The position numbers and the translations under genes were made by a program. Positions 57,367 through 64,000 of a stretch of DNA of 64,000 bases are shown here, piece after piece; within the stretch, counting starts at the first letter, position 1; the number at the start of each line of letters is the position of its first letter. The notes under the pieces were generated by a model that saw only the letters and a list, made by a program, of their open reading frames with translations, made no database searches and had not been told where the DNA came from. Origin of the DNA: Vallitalea sp. (GTDB lineage: Bacteria; Bacillota; Clostridia; Lachnospirales; Vallitaleaceae); NCBI GenBank assembly GCA_025210515.1, contig JAOARM010000013.1, positions 1 to 64,000 on the forward strand. Reading direction: 5' to 3'.

Positions 57367-58935
57367 TTATCTAATAACATGAAGAGATTGCTTAATGATA
57401 TGTTTTTCTTTATACATTTTTTCATCTGCTATTTTTATAAAATCATCAATCTGGAGTTTTTTTAGAGTATTAACACTAGCAATACCGTGGCTTACACTAA
57501 TTATATATGGTTTTTTGCTTTTCTCATTAAACTCATTGTAACAATCTACTATATAAGACCATTTATTTTCTGCTTGTTTAGTAGTCATATTGTTAAAAAC
57601 TATAATAAATTCATCACCACCAAAACGTATAATAAAGTCGTCTTTTCTTATATTACTTTTAATTATATTAATTGCATTGATAATAAGGTCGTCTCCTGAT
57701 TTGTGTCCCAAAGTATCATTAACTTGTTTTAATCCATTAATATCAATGAAACAAATGCAAGTATTTTCTTGTGAAACATGACATAACTTGGAAATACCTG
57801 CTCTTCTGTTATATACTTTAGTTAGAGAGTCATATTCAGAGTAAAATTTAATCTTAGAATATGTCTTTTTATTTATATGAATTAACGATGAAATAATTGT
57901 TGAAATAATTATTAAAAAAATGAAGTATATTATATTCTTTTTTAGTACATAAAAAACTAAGTTCAACATATTATCAGTAAAAAACGAATCATTAATACCT
58001 TCTCTTGCAATAATAGAAACTATGTACCAATTATCATCACCTAGAGTGTAAGCGTCATTGTGATATTCATCAGAAAAATTACATTTTAATTGTACTGGTT
58101 CAAAAGTAAATAATCCTTTTGAAGATATTATTTGTCCACTTCCTTTATTAATAGATGACCATTCGTTTTTATATTGTGTTTTAAATGTTATATGTTTACG
58201 GTGATCAAACATGAAATTCCACTCTAAATCTTTGTTAGAACTAGAAAGCCAATAACCCTCTGAATTAAGAAGCATAACATCTCCATGACTATTTTTTGAT
58301 AGTTGTCTAAAATTATCTATAAAACTTTTAGCTAAATAGTTTAATACTATAACCCCTTTTAATTCGTTAGTTTTATCATATATAGGTGTTGAAAATCTTA
58401 TCATTGGCTTATAAGGCACTTCAATTTCTCCATGTTCTATATTTAAGTCAAGAGGGGATATATATACATTTCCCTTATCTAATTCTGTAGTTTTATAGAA
58501 ATAATATCTGTTTTTTTTGTTTTGTAAAGAGGAAGTAGGTACAATATAGCTATCTTTTTTATTAACATTAATACGCACTTGCTCATCACCATTATAATTA
58601 ATGAAGCGTATTTGGTCATATATATGACGATTAGTAGAAAAGATAAGCCAATGGTTAGCAACTTCTGTATAATTTTCTTTTATAAGTTCATCTGTGAAAG
58701 CATATTGTAAATAGTGCAAATCATCTTGAATTCCACTTAATTCTTTTGATATTAAATCTTTCTGTAGAGAAACTAAATGTTTTTCGCTTGATTTTAGTTC
58801 TTCAATGTGAATTTCTCTCACTTTTTTTTCATATACGAAAATAACACAAAAAGAAATTAAAAAAAGTATTGAAAAAGATACAATAAAATATTTAATTGAT
58901 TGATTAGTACTTTTAATAAAATTTGTGTATTTCAT
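57367..58935 (-). CDS. Membrane GGDEF diguanylate cyclase sharing the sensor of a chemoreceptor
   Basis: The 522-residue protein has a first helix (YFIVSFSILFLISFCVIFVY) and an extracellular Cache-like sensor (HIYDQIRFINYNGDEQVRIN, YKPMIRFSTPI, GDVMLLNSEGYWL). A second helix (IIYFIFLIIISTIISSLIHI) and a GGDEF domain follow, with FIDINGLKQVNDTLGHKSGD and the loop RFGGDEF, a canonical active site. The sensor strongly resembles that of the chemoreceptor at 34193-36193 ([26 protein letters not shown]). ATG at 58935 follows GAAAGGTG. It is monocistronic and ends at the strong terminator next to the CBM21 gene. Confidence 0.92.
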   Translation of the reverse strand: MKYTNFIKSTNQSIKYFIVSFSILFLISFCVIFVYEKKVREIHIEELKSSEKHLVSLQKDLISKELSGIQDDLHYLQYAFTDELIKENYTEVANHWLIFSTNRHIYDQIRFINYNGDEQVRINVNKKDSYIVPTSSLQNKKNRYYFYKTTELDKGNVYISPLDLNIEHGEIEVPYKPMIRFSTPIYDKTNELKGVIVLNYLAKSFIDNFRQLSKNSHGDVMLLNSEGYWLSSSNKDLEWNFMFDHRKHITFKTQYKNEWSSINKGSGQIISSKGLFTFEPVQLKCNFSDEYHNDAYTLGDDNWYIVSIIAREGINDSFFTDNMLNLVFYVLKKNIIYFIFLIIISTIISSLIHINKKTYSKIKFYSEYDSLTKVYNRRAGISKLCHVSQENTCICFIDINGLKQVNDTLGHKSGDDLIINAINIIKSNIRKDDFIIRFGGDEFIIVFNNMTTKQAENKWSYIVDCYNEFNEKSKKPYIISVSHGIASVNTLKKLQIDDFIKIADEKMYKEKHIIKQSLHVIR

Positions 58936-59325
58936 ATTCAACACCTTTCTGTACTGGGGATGGATTTTATTTATATATATGTATATTTACATACATTGAT
59001 TACTATTTTATAATGTTGCTAACTACTGAGTAAAATATATGTTTTGTATAATATATTCATATAATAATTATACTATATATCTAGCAAAATTAAAAACAAG
59101 TTTCTTCATTTTTTGATATTATTATATTTATTTAGACACACAATTTATATAGTAGGAATAAATAATATATTATTATTAATATATAGAATTAAAATGACTA
59201 TGATTAAAATATGATGAATTGGTTTGGTGAATATACGCTACTTAATACAGTAAAGGTACAATGATATAAATATATGGTGAAAAAATTAACAAAAAATATA
59301 GGATAAATTATTAATAATTGTTAAA

Positions 59326-59343
59326 TTGTTATTAATTTAACAA
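59326..59343 (+). promoter_or_regulatory. Putative Rex operator upstream of adhE
   Basis: TTGTTATTAATTTAACAA is very close to the TTGTTAANNNNTTAACAA consensus of the redox repressor Rex in Clostridia. It sits immediately upstream of the promoter at 59350-59378, where NADH-released Rex would control adhE. A half-site-like TTGTTAAATTG overlaps just before it. Rex control of adhE is well established in related bacteria; here it is inferred from the site. Confidence 0.8.
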
Positions 59344-59349
59344 TAGGGC

Positions 59350-59378
59350 TTGCTATTCTAATGAAGCTGTGCTATTAT
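59350..59378 (+). promoter_or_regulatory. Promoter of adhE
   Basis: TTGCTA (59350-59355), 17 bases, TATTAT (59373-59378), giving a leader of about 180 bases before the ATG at 59564. Upstream, 58936-59325 is A/T-rich with nothing else recognised. Confidence 0.6.
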
Positions 59379-59563
59379 ATCTTTGTAATCAAAAAGCAAC
59401 ACGATACAAATATTAAAAACAACAATAAGATAAGTAAGGCTGTTATTTTTTTGAATGAAATAGTTAAAAAAATAACAAAGTAAAGTATAAAAATCAACTA
59501 CTAATTAATGATGATTTTATGGTTATAATAAAATTATCACAATTATTGAAAGAGGTGTCAGTT

Positions 59564-62188
59564 ATGAAGGTAACTAATAAAGAAGAATTATTACTTAAAA
59601 TCGAACAAGTGAGAAATGCACAAAAGAAATTTTCAACATATACACAAGAACAAGTTGACGAGATTTTTAGACAGGCAGCTATGGCAGCTAACAATGCTAG
59701 AATTGAACTTGCTAAACATGCAGTAGCAGAAACTGGTATGGGTATAGTTGAAGACAAAGTAATAAAAAATCATTTTGCATCAGAATATATTTATAATAAG
59801 TACAAAGACGAAAAAACTTGCGGTGTAATAGAAAAAGACAATGCATTTGGTATTACAAAAGTAGCAGATCCTATTGGTGTAATTGCTGCTATTGTACCTA
59901 CAACAAATCCAACATCAACAGCAATATTCAAAGCACTTATAGCACTAAAAACTAGAAATGGTATTATGTTCTCACCTCATCCAAGAGCAAAAGAATGTAC
60001 TATTAGAGCAGCTAAACTTGTACTAGATGCAGCAGTTAAAGCTGGTGCACCAAAAGACATTATCGGTTGGATTGATGAACCATCAGTAGAATTATCAAAT
60101 GAAATAATGCATAATGCAGATTTAATTCTTGCTACAGGTGGTCCAGGAATGGTTCGTGCAGCATATTCATCAGGTCGTCCAGCAATTGGTGTAGGTGCAG
60201 GAAATACTCCAGCAATAATAGATGAAACAGCACATATAAAAATGGCAGTTAGTTCAATATTATTATCTAAAAGCTTTGATAATGGTGTAATTTGTGCTTC
60301 AGAACAATCAGTATTAGTTATTGATGAAGTATATGAGCAAGTTAAAAAAGAATTTAACGATCGTGGAGCATATATTCTTTCAGCAAAAGAAGTAGATAAA
60401 GTAAGAAAAATTATTATTGTTGATGGTAGATTGAATGCTAATATTGTAGGTCAACCTGCATCTAAGATTGCTGAAATGGCTGGATTAAAAGTACCAGAAG
60501 AAACAAAAGTACTTATAGGTGAAGTGGAATCAGTTGAACTTGAAGAGCCATTTTCACATGAAAAATTATCACCAGTATTAGCTATGTATAGAGTGAAAAC
60601 TTTTGATGAAGCATTAGATAAAGCAGCTCGTTTAGTTGAACTTGGAGGACTTGGACACACTTCAGTATTCTATACAAATCAAGTAAAATCACAAGATCGT
60701 ATTGCAAGATTTAGTGCAAGAATGAAAACAGGTAGAACTATTATTAACATGCCATCATCACAAGGTGCAATTGGTGATTTATATAACTTCAAGTTAGCTC
60801 CATCATTAACACTTGGTTGTGGTTCTTGGGGTGGTAACTCTGTTTCAGAAAATGTTGGAGTTAAACACCTTATTAATGTAAAAAGTGTTGCTGAGAGGAG
60901 AGAAAATATGCTTTGGTTTAGAGTTCCAGAACGTGTTTACTTCAAATATGGTTGCCTAGGTGTAGCTCTTGAAGAATTAAAAGATTTAGATAAGAAAAAA
61001 GCGTTTGTTGTTACAGATAAAGTTTTATATGACTTAGGATTTGCTGAGCAAATTACTAATAAATTAGAAGATTTAGGCATTGATTTTAAAGTATTTACAG
61101 ATGTACAGCCAGATCCTACACTTGCAACAGCAAGAAAAGGTGCAGAAGAAATGAGAGCTTTTGAACCAGATACAATTATTGCGTTAGGTGGAGGCTCACC
61201 AATGGATGCTGCCAAAATTATGTGGGTAATGTATGAACATCCAGAAGTACGTTTCGAAGATTTAGCAATGCGTTTCATGGATATAAGAAAAAGAGTATTC
61301 AAATTCCCAACACTAGGTGAAAAAGCTATGATGGTTGCAGTTCCTACATCAGCAGGTACTGGATCAGAAGTAACACCTTTCGCAGTTATTACAGATGAGC
61401 AAACAGGAGTTAAATATCCTCTTGCAGATTATGAATTAACACCAGATATGGCAATCATTGATGCTGAACTTATGATGAATATGCCAAAAGGATTAACAGC
61501 AGCTTCTGGTATAGATGCTTTAACACATGCTCTTGAAGCATATGTTTCAATACTTGCATCTGAATATACTAACGGTCACGCACTTGAAGCTATTAGATTA
61601 ATATTTAAGTATTTACCAGATGCATTTAGCGAAGGTAATACTAATATTAAAGCTAGAGAAAAAATGGCACATGCATCAACTATAGCTGGTATGGCATTTG
61701 CTAATGCATTCTTAGGTGTTTGCCACTCAATGGCACATAAACTTGGTGCAATGCATCATATACCACATGGTGTAGCTAATGGATTGTTAATTAATGAAGT
61801 AATTAGATTTAATGCTGTTGATAATCCAAGAAAACAAGCAGCATTCCCACAATATAAATATCCTAATGCAAAGTGGAGATATGCAAAAGTTGCAGACTAC
61901 TTACAATTAGGTGGTAACACTGAAGAAGAGAAAGTTGAGTTATTAATTAAAGCTATTGATGAACTTAAACAAAAAGTAGGAATTCCAAAAACAATAAAAG
62001 AAGCTGGAGTATCAAGTAAGAAATTCTATGAATCACTTGATGAAATGAGTGAACAAGCATTTGATGATCAGTGTACAGGTGCTAATCCAAGATACCCACT
62101 TATTAGCGAAATTAAAAATATGTATATAAATGTATTTGAAGGTGAAGCTAAGAAAGAAGTAAAAGAAAAAGATAATAATAAAAAATAA
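59564..62188 (+). CDS. adhE: Bifunctional aldehyde-alcohol dehydrogenase AdhE
   Basis: AdhE converts acetyl-CoA to acetaldehyde and then ethanol, using two NADH, to dispose of reductant in fermentation. The 874-residue fusion has an N-terminal acetylating aldehyde dehydrogenase (to about residue 440) with catalytic Cys244 in GVICASEQS. A linker leads to a C-terminal iron-dependent alcohol dehydrogenase with GGGSPMDAAK for NAD, TSAGTGSEVTPFAV and the iron ligands in GIDALTHALEAY and CHSMAHKLGAMHHIPHG. AAGAGGTGTCAGTT precedes the ATG at 59564. It is expected to assemble into spirosome filaments. A Rex-type operator upstream suggests NADH/NAD control. Confidence 0.98.
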   Translation: MKVTNKEELLLKIEQVRNAQKKFSTYTQEQVDEIFRQAAMAANNARIELAKHAVAETGMGIVEDKVIKNHFASEYIYNKYKDEKTCGVIEKDNAFGITKVADPIGVIAAIVPTTNPTSTAIFKALIALKTRNGIMFSPHPRAKECTIRAAKLVLDAAVKAGAPKDIIGWIDEPSVELSNEIMHNADLILATGGPGMVRAAYSSGRPAIGVGAGNTPAIIDETAHIKMAVSSILLSKSFDNGVICASEQSVLVIDEVYEQVKKEFNDRGAYILSAKEVDKVRKIIIVDGRLNANIVGQPASKIAEMAGLKVPEETKVLIGEVESVELEEPFSHEKLSPVLAMYRVKTFDEALDKAARLVELGGLGHTSVFYTNQVKSQDRIARFSARMKTGRTIINMPSSQGAIGDLYNFKLAPSLTLGCGSWGGNSVSENVGVKHLINVKSVAERRENMLWFRVPERVYFKYGCLGVALEELKDLDKKKAFVVTDKVLYDLGFAEQITNKLEDLGIDFKVFTDVQPDPTLATARKGAEEMRAFEPDTIIALGGGSPMDAAKIMWVMYEHPEVRFEDLAMRFMDIRKRVFKFPTLGEKAMMVAVPTSAGTGSEVTPFAVITDEQTGVKYPLADYELTPDMAIIDAELMMNMPKGLTAASGIDALTHALEAYVSILASEYTNGHALEAIRLIFKYLPDAFSEGNTNIKAREKMAHASTIAGMAFANAFLGVCHSMAHKLGAMHHIPHGVANGLLINEVIRFNAVDNPRKQAAFPQYKYPNAKWRYAKVADYLQLGGNTEEEKVELLIKAIDELKQKVGIPKTIKEAGVSSKKFYESLDEMSEQAFDDQCTGANPRYPLISEIKNMYINVFEGEAKKEVKEKDNNKK

Positions 62189-62212
62189 AAATTCTTATTA
62201 AATATTAAGCAG

Positions 62213-62249
62213 AACAGCTCCTGAATTTTATCATTAGGAGCTGTTTTTT
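62213..62249 (+). terminator. Terminator of adhE
   Basis: AACAGCTCCT (62213-62222) pairs with AGGAGCTGTT (62236-62245), followed by T residues. Confidence 0.92.
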
Positions 62250-62336
62250 GTATAAGGAAAAGTAATATAAATGAAATATTTATGTAAATTGATTATAATG
62301 TTCATAGTGTATAATGAACATAAGGAGGTTGATATA

Positions 62337-62474
62337 ATGAAACAATTATCACAGGTTCTTATTAAAATAGTATTTCCTCTAAAAAATAAAAGCAAAAATG
62401 AGATACTAAAAACAAACAAGTATTTAACAATTGAAGAAGTTATAAAACGCTACGAAGAATTGTCTGCTCTATAA
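62337..62474 (+). CDS. Hypothetical 45-residue protein
   Basis: The small ORF has a strong TAAGGAGGTTGATATA site before the ATG, so it is probably translated. The sequence MKQLSQVLIKIVFPLKNKSK, then NEILKTNKYLTIEEVIKRYE, suggests a basic N-terminal amphipathic helix and a second helix; no membrane span is certain. It lies after the adhE terminator, with TATAAT at 62310-62315 upstream, and is followed by a terminator-like hairpin. Function unknown. Confidence 0.55.
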   Translation: MKQLSQVLIKIVFPLKNKSKNEILKTNKYLTIEEVIKRYEELSAL

Positions 62475-62968
62475 TGCGTTTTATAGCTTTTTTTTATGCT
62501 TATATTATTATATTAACTTACTACAAGATTTTGCAATATATGAATTATATACGAACAAATTATTCATGGAAAAGTAAATAGATTAAGTGAAAGCAAACAT
62601 CTTCCTTCGCGATTAGGTGTTTTTTTATTGTGTTATTCTAAAAAATATATAGTTGTAATTATATTTGTATAGATTTAATGTTAAGAACAAAGCAATAATA
62701 ATGTTAAAATGTTACAAAAAAATAGCTTGCAATATAGAAGAATTTAACAAAAAAATATATGGATAGTATAGAGAAAGTGATATTTATTAGTTGGGTATTA
62801 ATAAAACTGATAAAATAACCAGTAATATTTATGTGGTTTTTTTGAGTATAAGTTTAATGTTATAAAGTGCCAAAGAAAATATCTTGCAATTGAAGGAGAT
62901 AGAATGTATAATTGCATATAAGCATATAAAAAAACATATATATAAGTAAATAAAGGGAGGAACATAAA
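62475..62968 (+). other. Intergenic region with terminator-like hairpins
   Basis: AAACATC (62595-62601) pairs with GGTGTTT (62616-62622) and runs into T residues, ending the small gene. A second weak stem, AACCA/TGGTT near 62816-62836, precedes a T run just upstream of the lipoprotein gene and could be an attenuator. A clear promoter was not identified. No other gene is seen. Confidence 0.5.
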
Positions 62969-64000
62969 ATGAAAAAAAGATTATTAATGATAGTTAGTAT
63001 TTTAATCTGTTTAGTATTTGTTATTAGTGGTTGTGGTAATAAATCAACTGATGCTGATACAAATGGGGATGAGAATACAAATGCAGAAAGCAGTAATGAA
63101 GAAGTAGTTAAAATTGGATTGATCACTGCTGAAACGGGTGATATTGCTCAATATGGTATGGCAGTTGAGAATGCTGTAAAGCTTGCGGCAGATGAAATTA
63201 ATACAGCAGGCGGAATTGATGGTAAGAAAATTAAATTAGTGATTTATGACAATAAAGGTGATGCACAGGAGAGTGTTACATTATTTAGAAGACTTGTTAA
63301 TAATGATAAAATCGATGCTCTAATAGGACCAGTAATTAGTGGAACAACTTTGGCAGTAGCTCCTTTAGCAGAGGAAAGTGAAATTCCTATGATTACTCCT
63401 ACAGCAACAGCATTAAATGTAACACCTGAATATGAATATGTTTTTCGTGCATGTTACACAGATCCATATCAAGGAACAATTCTTGCAAAATACGCTTTAA
63501 AAGAACTAGATGCTAAGAATATCGCTATTCTATATAACACAGGTAGTGACTATTCAGCAGGTCTTGCAGAAGTGTTTAAAGGAGTTGCAGAAGATGGTGG
63601 AGCCAAAATAGTTAATTACGTAGGATATACTAATGATGATGTTGACTTTAATTCAGTCTTAACTAATGTTAAAGCTAATGAACCAGATTTAATATTTATT
63701 CCAGATTATTATAACAAAGTTGGAGTTATTGCAACAACAATAAAAGAATTAGGTATAGATGCAACATTATTAGGTCCTGATGGTTGGGATGGTGTTCAAG
63801 AAGAATATATTGATGTTGTAGAAGGTGGATACTTTGGTAACCATTATTATGCAGGAGACGAGAGTAAAATAGTTAAAGACTTTGTTAAGACTTACACTGA
63901 TAAATACTCTGAAACTCCAAATGCATTAGCCGCTCTTGGATATGATGCAATGAAGATAATGGCAAATGCTATCGATAAAGCAGATTCAACTAATAATAAA
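62969..64000 (+). CDS. Branched-chain amino-acid ABC transporter binding lipoprotein (LivK-like), 3' end outside window
   Basis: The first 344 codons of a type 1 periplasmic-binding-fold lipoprotein are present and the frame is open at the window end. The signal peptide ends in lipobox FVISGC. A D/N/E/S-rich linker follows. The body opens with VVKIGLITAETGDIAQYGMA, then INTAGGIDGKKIKLVIYDNK, LIGPVISGTTLAVAP and LGPDGWDGVQE, matching the LivK/BraC family that feeds branched-chain or other amino acids to LivHMGF. AAGGGAGGAACATAAA precedes the ATG. The permeases and ATPases would be expected beyond the window. Confidence 0.93.
   Translation, partial: MKKRLLMIVSILICLVFVISGCGNKSTDADTNGDENTNAESSNEEVVKIGLITAETGDIAQYGMAVENAVKLAADEINTAGGIDGKKIKLVIYDNKGDAQESVTLFRRLVNNDKIDALIGPVISGTTLAVAPLAEESEIPMITPTATALNVTPEYEYVFRACYTDPYQGTILAKYALKELDAKNIAILYNTGSDYSAGLAEVFKGVAEDGGAKIVNYVGYTNDDVDFNSVLTNVKANEPDLIFIPDYYNKVGVIATTIKELGIDATLLGPDGWDGVQEEYIDVVEGGYFGNHYYAGDESKIVKDFVKTYTDKYSETPNALAALGYDAMKIMANAIDKADSTNNK

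Overview
The window is about 70% A+T. It has strong AGGAGG-type ribosome-binding sites, frequent TTG/GTG starts, a type I-B (Cst/Tneap-like) CRISPR-Cas locus, an AdhE fermentation enzyme, many chemoreceptors and GGDEF proteins, and plant-polysaccharide hydrolases. This suggests an anaerobic, motile, saccharolytic member of the Clostridia (Vallitalea/Lachnospirales-like is a guess from style, not a search result). No rRNA or tRNA genes were recognised.

Layout. 1-523: end of a chemoreceptor. 524-10337: a structured regulatory region, a WYL-domain regulator, then a complete cas operon in the order cas6-cas8b-cas7-cas5-cas3-cas4-cas1-cas2. 10338-13069: leader and a 39-repeat array. 13159-19557: module A, an integrase-like HTH protein plus an amine-oxidase-like flavoprotein (minus strand), facing a roughly 920-residue Fe-S/FAD/NAD(P) oxidoreductase and a polytopic membrane protein. 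19792-31845: a glycan uptake and degradation locus (YesMN-type two-component pair, LplB/LplC/LplA-like ABC importer, GH116-like enzyme, secreted GH9-like enzyme). 32296-38318: diguanylate cyclases, a chemoreceptor and a decayed GGDEF fragment. 38374-45372: small and regulatory genes, a chemoreceptor, an amino-acid permease and a phosphoesterase. 45452-51887: module B, a second HTH plus flavoprotein pair, then hypB, a second large oxidoreductase and hypA. 52015-58935: small Cys-rich protein, flavodoxin, chemoreceptor, UppP, a secreted carbohydrate-binding protein and a GGDEF protein. 59564-64000: adhE behind a Rex-type operator, a 45-residue ORF and the start of a LivK-like lipoprotein.

Two observations stand out. 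First, an integrase-derived HTH protein paired with an amine-oxidase-like flavoprotein occurs twice, each time beside a paralogue of the same large GltD-like Fe-S flavoenzyme, and one copy is bracketed by the nickel chaperone genes hypB and hypA. This looks like a duplicated functional module that I cannot match to a known system. Second, the region upstream of the WYL regulator and cas operon contains two blocks also present, at identical spacing, in the CRISPR leader, followed by a repeat-like stretch and an intrinsic terminator. This could be a leader relic or a small crRNA-like cas-regulating RNA.

All assignments come from reading translations and motifs by eye. No database search or folding program was run.
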